Shown here piece after piece: positions 13,626 through 19,666 of a stretch of 21,907 bases of DNA. Source of the DNA: a virus; the IMG/VR virus record IMGVR_UViG_3300036668_000145, positions 1 through 21,907 of that record. One strand, written 5' to 3'. Numbering within the stretch: the stretch's first letter is position 1; every line of letters starts with the position of its first letter. The notes below the pieces were generated by a model. It saw only the letters and a list, made by a program, of their open reading frames with translations. It made no database searches and was not told the DNA's origin. The position numbers and the translations under genes are program-made.

Positions 13626-14036
13626 TTATACATTTGCAGATTTTACAATCGCGCCGGTAAGAGTTATTGAACCCGAATAAGAAACGGTGCTTTCCATTTC
13701 TGCACTTTGTTCGACTGAAGAAATATAACCTTCAGCGGTATAAATAGCATCACCAGTCACTGAAGTTCCGAAAACACAAGTTACAACGGTTCTGTTTATA
13801 ATATAGTCGATTAACTCAATCGCGCTTGCTGCGTCTGAATAATCAACAAGACCCTCAAAAGAAATCTCGCCGCTTCTAAGTCCTGAAATAACTTCAGAAA
13901 ATCCATTGCTATCTTTTGTGGTTGCATCTGGTAAATCGTGTGAAATTGTAAGAGAACAAGAAGTTGTATGTCCTATTGTGTCACCTTCTACTTTCAAAAG
14001 TAAGTTGGTTCCATTAAATACTCCGGTAGTAGCCAT
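13626..14036 (-). CDS. Major tail tube protein, 136 aa
   Basis: The start MATTGVFNGTNLLLKVEGDT, the middle LTISHDLPDATTKDSNGFSE, GLRSGEISFEGLVDY and the C-terminal VEQSAEMESTVSYSGSITLT are typical of TP901-1-type major tail proteins: a small all-beta protein that stacks as hexameric rings around the tape measure. Length is at the short end for the family. It has its own promoter-like box (TATCTTTAC) and a terminator directly after it, as expected for a highly expressed structural protein. Confidence 0.88.
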   Translation of the reverse strand: MATTGVFNGTNLLLKVEGDTIGHTTSCSLTISHDLPDATTKDSNGFSEVISGLRSGEISFEGLVDYSDAASAIELIDYIINRTVVTCVFGTSVTGDAIYTAEGYISSVEQSAEMESTVSYSGSITLTGAIVKSANV

Positions 14037-14062
14037 ATTTTTAATTTAAAGATTTATTTTTT

Positions 14063-14071
14063 GTAAAGATA
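14063..14071 (-). promoter_or_regulatory. Promoter -7 box for the tail tube gene
   Basis: Minus-strand TATCTTTAC (14071-14063) lies 27 nt before the tail tube ATG. The same word or TATCTTTG occurs before other genes at 16084-16091, 19356-19364 and 19432-19440, which supports a shared phage promoter form close to TAnnTTTG. Confidence 0.5.
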
Positions 14072-14087
14072 ATATATTTTTTTCTTA

Positions 14088-14147
14088 TTAATTAAAGCCT
14101 AATGTTATAACATTTATAAAAGCTATTTTAAGGTCAGAATTAGTCAT
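14088..14147 (-). CDS. 19-aa micro-ORF, copy of the start of the 51-aa membrane protein
   Basis: ATG 14147-14145 to TAA 14090-14088 encodes MTNSDLKIAFINVITLGFN. The 51-aa gene at 17241-17396 starts MTTTDLKIAFINVITLGFN: 17 of 19 residues agree, while seven of the matching codons differ at the DNA level (TTA/CTT, ATT/ATA twice, GTG/GTT, TTG/TTA, GGA/GGC among them). The copy stops where the parent enters its membrane helix. It may be a functional peptide, or a truncated paralogue whose remaining part has not yet decayed. It follows the 293-aa gene by 7 nt. Confidence 0.45.
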   Translation of the reverse strand: MTNSDLKIAFINVITLGFN

Positions 14148-14154
14148 AGTTTAT

Positions 14155-15036
14155 TTAATAAGTAAATTCAAATTGAAAAACGTAGTTACTACCTTGTCTT
14201 TGAGCAAATAAAAATCCTTTTTGATAAGAAATATTTATTTCCGCTTCAGTTCCTACTATTAGTGTGTCGCTTGTTGGTATGCTAAATGTGCTTATTAACG
14301 TAGGACTTGAAAAATCAAAGGCGGCTGTGTTTTGCCATATTTTTATTTGACTATTTAGTGAGTCCCATTGAAGTAAGTGAAGCCCCTCATTAATAACTGC
14401 GCCACTAAACTTTAAAGATGAACTTGCTCCAACGGGCTCATAAGAACTTAAATTATAGCTTGTTTGTGCGGAAGAGCCCCAAGTTGAAAAAGTATCAACA
14501 GTTGCAAGATTAACTTTAAGAAGATAATTTACAGAAGAAGAATTCCCAAACATTACAATATATTGACCTTCGTTTACTGTGTTTGGGTTTAAATAATTGC
14601 CACCAAACGGTGCCTCGCCCTTATAAGTTCCTCCTGCAATAGGCAACCAAGCTGTCCCTGTCGACCCACTTCTAAAAAAAGTATAATCAACACCCAAAGC
14701 CTCAGTTCCTGAAAAATTCATAAAATATTTATTTATACTGCCTGTAGTTGTACCCCAACCTGTTGAAATATTAGACGAACTTATACTTAAAGTACTTATA
14801 TCATAAGGAACAGACATTTTAAATTGCCTAATCATAGTTGCCTCACCTGAACCAATAGACGTATAATACAAACTTTCACCATCATACCCAAAAAAAACAT
14901 TATATAGGTAGTAAGAACTTACTGATGCTTGATATGGGCTTATATGGTTTCCTACATAGCTAACGGAAGTTGGCACACCTATTGGTTCAATAGGCATTTC
15001 TCCTGCTTGACTTACTAATAATCGTTTACCTATCAT
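14155..15036 (-). CDS. Probable adsorption/fibre-associated protein, 293 aa
   Basis: No family recognised. The protein is Ser/Gly/Thr/Tyr-rich and almost certainly all-beta (IGSGEATMIRQFKMSVPYDI, SSNISTGWGTTTGSINKYF, SSLKFSGAVINEGLHLLQW), with repeating strands that would suit a propeller or a fibre tip; it ends GSNYVFQFEFTY. It lies directly downstream of a fibre-like gene and a small companion gene and before the tail tube, so a host-recognition or virion-decoration role is inferred. The start MIGKRLLVSQAGEMPI is 5 nt after the preceding stop. Confidence 0.6.
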   Translation of the reverse strand: MIGKRLLVSQAGEMPIEPIGVPTSVSYVGNHISPYQASVSSYYLYNVFFGYDGESLYYTSIGSGEATMIRQFKMSVPYDISTLSISSSNISTGWGTTTGSINKYFMNFSGTEALGVDYTFFRSGSTGTAWLPIAGGTYKGEAPFGGNYLNPNTVNEGQYIVMFGNSSSVNYLLKVNLATVDTFSTWGSSAQTSYNLSSYEPVGASSSLKFSGAVINEGLHLLQWDSLNSQIKIWQNTAAFDFSSPTLISTFSIPTSDTLIVGTEAEINISYQKGFLFAQRQGSNYVFQFEFTY

Positions 15037-15041
15037 AATTT

Positions 15042-15488
15042 TTATATGCTTATATCAAACAAAAGAATAATTTTCTTTGTGGTAAGGGATTTAATCTCCG
15101 CTTCTATTGTGTTGCTTTGTGTTCTTAAATCTGCTCTTTCCGCTTTTACACTTGTTGGAGTAGTCTCTCCGCTATCGGCTTCGCGAATAATATACCAATC
15201 TGTTGCAGATAATTTATGACCTACCATAGATTTTAATTGAGATATTTTGTCAGTTTTTAACTCTGCTAAAGTTTGAGGGATAGCCCTATCAATAACATCA
15301 TAAGTATAAACATCTCCAACTAATTTAATAGCAGATAACTCCTCTATTCTTGAATCGTAAGTAGGCGTTACAACATCTAAAAAACCAAAGCCTTCTTTAA
15401 TGTTAAAATGCGTTCCATTTTCATCAGTCCAAACACTTGGTATTTTACTAAATGTTTTTATATTTCCGTTTAAGTTTATTGCTACCAT
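15042..15488 (-). CDS. Fibre-associated or fibre-assembly-like protein, 148 aa
   Basis: The start is taken at ATG 15488-15486 (MVAINLNGNIKTFSKIP), one base after the stop of the fibre gene; a longer frame from 15530 would overlap the fibre gene by 40 nt and is less likely. The N-terminal part (IPSVWTDENGTHFNIKEGFG) is beta-rich; the C-terminal part (ELKTDKISQLKSMVGHKLSA then TDWYIIREAD and ADLRTQSNTIEAEIKSL) has the K-x-K-I-x-x-L ... DWY-R-x-E/D pattern of tail-fibre-assembly/DUF4376-like C-termini. Role inferred from pattern and position; no firm family. Confidence 0.6.
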   Translation of the reverse strand: MVAINLNGNIKTFSKIPSVWTDENGTHFNIKEGFGFLDVVTPTYDSRIEELSAIKLVGDVYTYDVIDRAIPQTLAELKTDKISQLKSMVGHKLSATDWYIIREADSGETTPTSVKAERADLRTQSNTIEAEIKSLTTKKIILLFDISI

Positions 15489-15489
15489 A

Positions 15490-16065
15490 TTATATTGATT
15501 TTGAGATTGAATACCAGTATTGACTTGCACCAGTTACTACTATTTGTATTAAATTAGAGACAGTACCATCGTAAGCACCAGCAACCGTTGTGCCTGCGGG
15601 AAGCGTTAAAACAAAATCTCCAGTAATAACTAAATCTTTAACCATTCCAATACCAGTATTTGCAAATGTTAAAGTAGCTGCGGCTACTAAAGTCTTAGTA
15701 AATACTTGTGCGGTTGCAAAGTCTACCTCTGTGGTTAAAGCTGCACTTGTTTTAAATTCGGTTCCTATTTTAGCGTATGTTACCGAATCGTCGGCAACCG
15801 CCACATCAATCCACTCGGTTAAAGTCCCGTCTGAAGCTAAGACCTGCCCAACGGTTCCTAAGTTTCCAGCACTATCTTTAATGCCGCCTAACGCTTTAAA
15901 ATCACCCTCTATTGTTATGTTTCCGTTAGTGTCAAAAGCAACCCCAGAAGAATTACCTAAACCGTCGGTTAATAATTTAGGCGTTGATGTTAAAGCGCTA
16001 TCGTCTGTTGTTTTAAGTAAGCCGTCGTAAGTACTTGAAATTGTTTTGCCCGTTAATGAAGCCAT
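15490..16065 (-). CDS. Tail fibre-like structural protein, 191 aa
   Basis: The start MASLTGKTISSTYDGLLKTT followed by LLTDGLGNSSGVAFDTNGNI is a conserved beginning of short fibre-like proteins in flavobacterial phages (recalled, not searched). The middle (IKDSAGNLGTVGQVLASDGT) is a repetitive beta-type trimer stalk motif with GTVGQVL typical of fibre repeats, and the end (TGDFVLTLPAGTTVAGAYDG) is a beta-rich cap. Acting on the virion surface in adsorption is the likely role. It has a perfect promoter box (TATCTTTG) 18 nt upstream, and the companion gene follows after one base. Confidence 0.7.
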   Translation of the reverse strand: MASLTGKTISSTYDGLLKTTDDSALTSTPKLLTDGLGNSSGVAFDTNGNITIEGDFKALGGIKDSAGNLGTVGQVLASDGTLTEWIDVAVADDSVTYAKIGTEFKTSAALTTEVDFATAQVFTKTLVAAATLTFANTGIGMVKDLVITGDFVLTLPAGTTVAGAYDGTVSNLIQIVVTGASQYWYSISKSI

Positions 16066-16083
16066 ATTTTTATTTTTATGTTA

Positions 16084-16091
16084 CAAAGATA
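16084..16091 (-). promoter_or_regulatory. Promoter -7 box for the fibre gene
   Basis: Minus-strand TATCTTTG (16091-16084) matches TAnnTTTG exactly, 18 nt before the fibre ATG and 12 nt after the spanin-like stop. TTTG words lie upstream at slightly long spacing. Confidence 0.5.
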
Positions 16092-16103
16092 ATAAACTAA
16101 AGA

Positions 16104-16532
16104 CTATTTTTTTATCAAAACAAAATTAAGCAAAACAGAAAATGCCGCCGCAACAATTAACCAAAGAGGCGTTTTATATCTTACAATCTCAATAGCTTGT
16201 TTTTCGGTGCTTTTTACTATTGTGCTTTTATATTTCTTTTCAATACTTTGCACTATACTATCTAAGTTAATTTTAGCCGTTATAGTGTTGTTTTTGCCCT
16301 CTATCGTTATGTTTCCTTGTGCGGTCACTAATCGCTGCTTAAAAGGCTTTAAAATGCCTAATGTATCGCATGGGCTTTCTATTAAAAAACTATCTTTTAC
16401 CGCTTTAAAAATATAGCGGTCTTTTGTTATAATAATTGTATCGTTTTTTACAATTTCTTTTGTTTGTTTTGTGGTTTTTTTTGCCGCACAACTTAGAAAT
16501 AAAAGTAAAAATATTAAACTAAAGTATTTCAT
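16104..16532 (-). CDS. Unimolecular spanin candidate (lipoprotein with C-terminal membrane helix), 142 aa
   Basis: Residues 1-15 (MKYFSLIFLLLFLSC) are a short lipoprotein signal with a FLSC lipobox, giving a lipid-modified Cys15. Residues 122-140 (PLWLIVAAAFSVLLNFVLI) form one strong membrane helix ending in KK. The periplasmic part between (about 20-120) is charged with mixed beta and helix (KTTKQTKEIVKNDTIIIT, SIVQSIEKKYKSTIVKSTEK). A lipid anchor at the N-terminus and a C-terminal inner-membrane helix is the topology of u-spanins such as T1 gp11, which fuse the two membranes in the last step of lysis. It overlaps the DUF5675 gene by 14 nt and ends the putative lysis cluster. Homology is not claimed. 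Confidence 0.65.
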   Translation of the reverse strand: MKYFSLIFLLLFLSCAAKKTTKQTKEIVKNDTIIITKDRYIFKAVKDSFLIESPCDTLGILKPFKQRLVTAQGNITIEGKNNTITAKINLDSIVQSIEKKYKSTIVKSTEKQAIEIVRYKTPLWLIVAAAFSVLLNFVLIKK

Positions 16533-16950
16533 TTTTTTTAGGTTTGCTTTTTATCTCTAAATTAAAGCCTTTAGGGGCCAATTTAAGCAACTTTTTAATG
16601 GTTTTAACGCTATTAGTTACGTCTTTGTAGCTATCGCCATTAATATCAGTTAATTTTTCGCCTAATAATATACACCCCTTTATCTCAAAATTATAATTTC
16701 CGGGGTGAATCAATATAAAAGTTCTATTTTCCACGTCTAAAACATGGTAATGGTTTCCGTATTGGGCGCTCTGCCTATTAACAACCTTATATTCTCCTTC
16801 TGGAATACAACTTTTTTGACTTTTATTATCTAGCCAAGGCAACTCTAAATTCTTACAACTAAAAACTTTTTTATCGTTATTATCAAACAATTCAAACGAT
16901 CCGGTAACTTGCAAATCTTGGAAATTTTCTCTAATAAGTATTGCTTTCAT
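16519..16950 (-). CDS. DUF5675 family protein, possible lysis enzyme, 143 aa
   Basis: The motifs CKNLELPWLDNKSQKSCIPE (32-51), YGNHYHVLDV (64-73), ILIHPGNYNFEIKGCILLG (79-97) and KDVTNSVKTI match the DUF5675 family, common in phages and prophages. The conserved H67, H69, H82 and C93 could form a catalytic or metal site, and the IHPGN...GCI layout recalls cysteine peptidase or L,D-transpeptidase-like folds; the activity is not established. It sits between two holin-like genes and a spanin-like gene, where an endolysin is expected, and no other endolysin is visible in the window. A copy of the preceding gene's 3' end lies just before its start. Confidence 0.75.
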   Translation of the reverse strand: MKAILIRENFQDLQVTGSFELFDNNDKKVFSCKNLELPWLDNKSQKSCIPEGEYKVVNRQSAQYGNHYHVLDVENRTFILIHPGNYNFEIKGCILLGEKLTDINGDSYKDVTNSVKTIKKLLKLAPKGFNLEIKSKPKKNEIL

Positions 16951-16953
16951 CTT

Positions 16954-17063
16954 CTAAAATTTTTTGTCTTTATTGTTTTTTAAATTAATTTATATGCTTT
17001 TATTTCTTATATATACATAATTGTACTAAATAAGCTAAAATTTTTTGTCTTTATTGTTTTTTA
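16954..17063 (-). repeat. Perfect 29-bp direct repeat flanking a 52-bp spacer
   Basis: CTAAAATTTTTTGTC followed by TTTATTGTTTTTTA occurs at 16954-16982 and at 17035-17063. The second copy encodes the last residues and TAG stop of the 69-aa gene; the first is noncoding, 4 nt upstream of the DUF5675 ATG. It is probably the remains of a small tandem duplication, with an AT-rich spacer between. Confidence 0.8.
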
Positions 17064-17244
17064 TTAATGACCTTAAACCGTCAATTATAGTGTCTGGAGC
17101 AAATAAAAAACCAATTCCTACGATTAATAGTATTGCAAATTGAAACACCTTACTATCTTGTACGATAAAAATATAAGTAATTCCGGCCCCTATAATTAAG
17201 AGGCCCAATATCGTGGTTTTCCAACTTGCAACTAAGTTTTTCAT
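17035..17244 (-). CDS. Small two-helix membrane protein, holin candidate, 69 aa
   Basis: Two predicted membrane helices at about 11-27 (TILGLLIIGAGITYIFI) and 33-49 (VFQFAILLIVGIGFLFA), a short basic N-terminus (MKNLVASWK) and a Lys-rich cytoplasmic-type tail (SLIKNNKDKKF) give a class II holin-like layout. Its ATG overlaps the stop of the upstream 51-aa membrane protein (ATGA), and DUF5675 and spanin-like genes follow. Holin function is inferred from size, topology and place; an antiholin or another lysis regulator is equally possible. Confidence 0.6.
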   Translation of the reverse strand: MKNLVASWKTTILGLLIIGAGITYIFIVQDSKVFQFAILLIVGIGFLFAPDTIIDGLRSLIKNNKDKKF

Positions 17245-17396
17245 TTCTTATTTTTATACATTAAATACCATTTATGGGTTGTGTAGCCAATAGCAACCGC
17301 CGTTAGTACTATTTTTAGCAATATGTCTATCTGCATGAAATTAAATCCCAATGTTATCACATTAATAAAAGCAATTTTTAAGTCAGTTGTAGTCAT
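17241..17396 (-). CDS. Small single-helix membrane protein, 51 aa
   Basis: ATG 17396-17394 to TGA 17243-17241. The N-terminal 19 residues (MTTTDLKIAFINVITLGFN) are duplicated as a micro-ORF at 14088-14147. Residues about 23-40 (IDILLKIVLTAVAIGYTT) form a membrane helix, followed by a short HKWYLMYKNKK tail. It lies 10 nt after the tail-completion gene and overlaps the next membrane protein by ATGA. Small proteins of this style accompany lysis genes in flavobacterial phages; a holin or antiholin role is only suggested by context. Confidence 0.65.
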   Translation of the reverse strand: MTTTDLKIAFINVITLGFNFMQIDILLKIVLTAVAIGYTTHKWYLMYKNKK

Positions 17397-17406
17397 TTTT
17401 ATAAAA

Positions 17407-17844
17407 TTAAATTGGCTGAACCTTGTTTGAAAGTTCTAATATTGCCCTATAATATGTATGGTCTTTTAAATCTTCTTCTAAATAAGTAATTCCTTCATTT
17501 TCGCTAGTGTACACTTTAAAACCGTCGGCAGTTAAATCAAAATACCCTGCGGATCGTGTTCTAACTAAAGCTAAAATAGCGCTCATGGCTAAATTACTAT
17601 CCAATTCACCGCCATTGCTTCCTACAAACTTAGTAACCACCTCTATGCGCGTTAAAACTTGCATCGTTAAGCTAGTTTGGTTTTGGTCTGTTTCGTTATT
17701 AGAAACGCTGTACACTATAATATAAGGCGTAACCGCATTGCTAGGAACCCTATTGTAAATTTGCAAAGAAGAACCATTCAAAACTATTTGCCCGGTTAAT
17801 TTTGCGATAATTGCCTTTCTAACAAAATGAATACACTCTAACAT
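17407..17844 (-). CDS. Tail completion protein, DUF3168-like, 145 aa
   Basis: The layout of the DUF3168/gp17-like tail terminator family is visible: an N-terminal helix (VRKAIIAKLTGQIVLNG), IYNRVPSNAVTPYIIVYSV, a beta strand LTRIEVVTKFVG, helix LDSNLAMSAILALVRT and closing TYYRAILELSNKVQPI. These proteins cap the tail tube and join it to the head connector. It overlaps the HK97-gp10-like gene by 1 nt (TAATG), as is normal for the head-tail joining module. Confidence 0.8.
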   Translation of the reverse strand: MLECIHFVRKAIIAKLTGQIVLNGSSLQIYNRVPSNAVTPYIIVYSVSNNETDQNQTSLTMQVLTRIEVVTKFVGSNGGELDSNLAMSAILALVRTRSAGYFDLTADGFKVYTSENEGITYLEEDLKDHTYYRAILELSNKVQPI

Positions 17845-18284
17845 TACCTTAAAAGTTTTTTAATTTTGTTTTCTATTTTTTCTAATCCTTTTGACAATCC
17901 GATTCTTGCACTACTAAATAAAAACGGCCTTGGTGGTAGGTTTACTGATCTTAAATCTTTGCCCCTAAACCTTTCTGCATAAGATGTTGGTATTCCCAAC
18001 TCTATTAAATCGCTAAAATTTCTTTTGCCTCCAGTTCCAAACTCAACATAAGGCGCATAAGGAGCCTTCGCAACAACCGCTAATGTTTTTCCTTTGGCTT
18101 CTACTGTAATGTTTTGTTTTAAATTTCCAGTATCTACTACGACGCTTTGTTTAGCTATTCTAGCAACATCAAAAGCAATAGAAGCCACTTCTTTAGATAA
18201 CTCCTTTTCGCTAAGTATTTTTAACTTAGTAATCTTAGAATTTAATCGTGCTAAATCTGCGCTAACTATCTTCGCCCCTATCAT
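17844..18284 (-). CDS. HK97 gp10-like head-tail joining protein, 146 aa
   Basis: The family signature is clear: VVVDTGNLKQNITVEA (48-63), APYAPYVEFGTGGK (74-87) and the C-terminal PPRPFLFSSARIGL (117-130) followed by a helix of Lys/Leu heptads. HK97 gp10-type proteins act at the connector or tail end during assembly. Both junctions are 1-nt TAATG overlaps with the neighbours, implying co-translation. Confidence 0.88.
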   Translation of the reverse strand: MIGAKIVSADLARLNSKITKLKILSEKELSKEVASIAFDVARIAKQSVVVDTGNLKQNITVEAKGKTLAVVAKAPYAPYVEFGTGGKRNFSDLIELGIPTSYAERFRGKDLRSVNLPPRPFLFSSARIGLSKGLEKIENKIKKLLR

Positions 18285-18610
18285 TAATCTATTTTTGTAG
18301 CTATTAATTGCGTATAAAATCCCAAATCGGTTTCAAATTTATCATTTATACGGTAAATTTTAGTGCTTCCCTCCTTAACAAAAGTATCGCCTAAATTAAT
18401 GTTATCGGCAGTCAATTTGCGCATGGTTATTTTAACCTCGGTGCTAAGTGTTCTTTTTCCGTTTATTTGGCTTACTTCTCCGCTTATTGGAACGAAATTA
18501 CACCAATAAGTGTTTGTTGATGCTATCGTGTTGTTAAAGCCACCATAACCATCTGAAACGCTTGTGTAAGTGCTTACCGTTATCCGTATATCTAATTTCC
18601 CGGATTGCAT
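18284..18610 (-). CDS. Head closure / head-tail adaptor protein, 108 aa
   Basis: The sequence has the beta-rich SPP1 gp16/HK97 gp7-like layout: MQSGKLDIRITVSTYTSVSD then GYGGFNNT, TYWCNFVPISGEVSQINGKR, LSTEVKITMRKL, and KIYRINDKFETDLGFYTQLI. Such proteins form the ring that closes the portal after DNA packaging and docks the tail. Length is standard and the TAATG overlaps with both neighbours support the start. Confidence 0.85.
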   Translation of the reverse strand: MQSGKLDIRITVSTYTSVSDGYGGFNNTIASTNTYWCNFVPISGEVSQINGKRTLSTEVKITMRKLTADNINLGDTFVKEGSTKIYRINDKFETDLGFYTQLIATKID

Positions 18611-19119
18611 TAAATAAACATCATTTTATAAGAAGTTAATAAACTTTTAACGTCTGTTTTAATTGCAGAAACGATTGTGCCGGTTACATAGTCGGCCCTA
18701 TTGTCGTAAAGAGTGCTTACAAGCTGCAATAAGGCTTGTTTAATAAGTCCGTCATTAATTCCGGTAGTTACATAAGTTGCTTTTACTTCTAAAGCAGGGC
18801 CGCCATTTAATTGAATACTTAAATCGTCTAAACCTAATTCTCTAAAAGTAACCTCAACACCTTCAGCGGTAACACTTGAAACGCTTGTAACCGGGGCAAA
18901 AGGCAAATCAAATAAACCGGAAGATTTTGGCAAATAATAAGTTCTATTTTTTGAAACAATATCTCGCGAAATATAGTTTTCGCAAAAGATACGAGCCTGA
19001 ATAATCATGTCAGCAATCAAATCGTCGTCGGCAGACGTATCTATTCGAACATAGTTCTTTACGTCGGCTAAACTTATTATTTCGGTTCCTATTGTGGTAT
19101 TAATTTTAATCTGGCGCAT
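18610..19119 (-). CDS. Head-tail connector protein (gp6/phiE125 gp8-like), 169 aa
   Basis: The N-terminal SLADVKNYVRIDTSADDDLI (16-35), ADMIIQARIFCENYISRDIV and TYYLPKSSGLFDLPFAPVTS followed by VSSVTAEGVE are the usual features of gp6/gp8 connector proteins, which form the adaptor ring under the portal. The C-terminal helical part (DGLIKQALLQLVSTLYDNRA) fits. It abuts the 70-aa gene stop directly and overlaps the head-closure gene by TAATG. Confidence 0.87.
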   Translation of the reverse strand: MRQIKINTTIGTEIISLADVKNYVRIDTSADDDLIADMIIQARIFCENYISRDIVSKNRTYYLPKSSGLFDLPFAPVTSVSSVTAEGVEVTFRELGLDDLSIQLNGGPALEVKATYVTTGINDGLIKQALLQLVSTLYDNRADYVTGTIVSAIKTDVKSLLTSYKMMFI

Positions 19120-19332
19120 TTATTTTTTTTTAGTGCTTCTGTTTTTAGGCGCTTTATGTTCTTTTGTTTCAAAAGAAGTCTTTTCTTGCTTTATTGTTTG
19201 CTTTTCTTCTGGCTTTTCAGCCACTCCAACGGCTAAATAATGCTTTGCAATATCAGGATTTACATTTACAATTGTACCTCTGACATGGGTTTCCCTTCCA
19301 TCTACAACGCTTTTTAACATCAATACTTTCAT
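19120..19332 (-). CDS. Small protein of the head module, 70 aa
   Basis: The N-terminal half (MKVLMLKSVVDGRETHVRGT then IVNVNPDIAKHYLAVGVAEK) forms a compact beta/alpha unit like that of small proteins encoded between the capsid and connector genes of many phages (GDVVEV...A..L...G.AE pattern); I cannot name the family with certainty. The tail after residue 42 is low complexity and Lys/Glu-rich (PEEKQTIKQEKTSFETKEHK). It opens the connector transcription unit with a promoter-like box 24 nt upstream and a terminator before that. Confidence 0.65.
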   Translation of the reverse strand: MKVLMLKSVVDGRETHVRGTIVNVNPDIAKHYLAVGVAEKPEEKQTIKQEKTSFETKEHKAPKNRSTKKK

Positions 19333-19355
19333 AACAATTTGTTTTAGTTATTTGT

Positions 19356-19364
19356 GTAAAGATA
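19356..19364 (-). promoter_or_regulatory. Promoter -7 box for the connector/lysis operon
   Basis: Minus-strand TATCTTTAC (19364-19356) follows directly on the T tract of the terminator at 19364-19401 and lies 24 nt before the 70-aa gene ATG, where transcription must restart. Confidence 0.45.
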
Positions 19365-19401
19365 AAAAAAAAGGTGCTACTAATTAAAGTAACACCTTTT
19401 T
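19364..19401 (-). terminator. Intrinsic terminator, structurally bidirectional
   Basis: Minus-strand AGGTGTTAC pairs with GTAGCACCT (one G-T pair) around an 8-nt A/T loop, flanked by A5 and a long T tract. It could work on both strands. It stands only about 30 nt beyond another promoter-like box (19432-19440). Confidence 0.8.
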
Positions 19402-19431
19402 AAACCAAAACCATTATGAAATTTAAACTTA

Positions 19432-19440
19432 GTAAAGATA
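19432..19440 (-). promoter_or_regulatory. Promoter-like -7 box between two terminators
   Basis: Minus-strand TATCTTTAC (19440-19432) lies immediately after the T tract of one terminator and about 30 nt before another, so any transcript from it would be only about 60 nt. It contains ATG GTT TTG GTT TAA, a 4-codon frame. Confidence 0.35.
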
Positions 19441-19441
19441 T

Positions 19442-19478
19442 AAAAAAAAATACACCCTCAACACAAAGGTGTATTTTT
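19442..19478 (-). terminator. Intrinsic terminator after the small-gene island
   Basis: Minus-strand AAAAATACACC pairs perfectly with GGTGTATTTTT across an 11-nt loop and continues into T9 (19450-19442). It begins 21 nt after the stop of the 53-aa membrane protein. Confidence 0.85.
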
Positions 19479-19499
19479 CCATTTCAAACACTAACTAAA

Positions 19500-19661
19500 C
19501 TATTTCTTTTTATAGTCGCTATAAACATTTAACCCAGATACGCCAACCATCAATAACATGACAACAAAAGCGTAGGTATTCCAGTTAATAAAGGTATTTA
19601 CTACCCATACTGATAGCACCATTAAAAACAATATAATATTTCCAATTTTTTGTGTTTTCAT
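19500..19661 (-). CDS. Small two-helix membrane protein, 53 aa
   Basis: ATG 19661-19659 to TAG 19502-19500. Two hydrophobic stretches, about 7-24 (GNIILFLMVLSVWVVNTF) and 30-46 (YAFVVMLLMVGVSGLNV), and a terminal YKKK tail. No family recognised. It is the last gene of the island between the capsid and connector genes and is followed by a strong terminator. Inner-membrane location is inferred; superinfection exclusion or a lysis role are possible but unsupported. Confidence 0.65.
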   Translation of the reverse strand: MKTQKIGNIILFLMVLSVWVVNTFINWNTYAFVVMLLMVGVSGLNVYSDYKKK

Positions 19662-19666
19662 AAATT

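Noticed and set aside
15489-15530. Longer N-terminus of the fibre-companion gene (start at 15530)
   Set aside because: It would overlap the fibre gene by about 40 nt; the ATG at 15488 directly follows the fibre stop.
15590-16030. Long plus-strand open frame opposite the fibre gene
   Set aside because: It is antisense to a recognised fibre-like gene, with low-complexity sequence and no leader. The same applies to the other plus-strand open frames, such as 21358-21765 opposite the capsid and 10797-11105, 11286-11624 opposite tail genes.
19416-19532. Plus-strand 38-codon ORF with a leader-like AAACCAAAACCATT before ATG
   Set aside because: It runs through a strong terminator hairpin and into the end of the 53-aa gene, and no plus-strand gene is otherwise supported. 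The leader resemblance is noted only.
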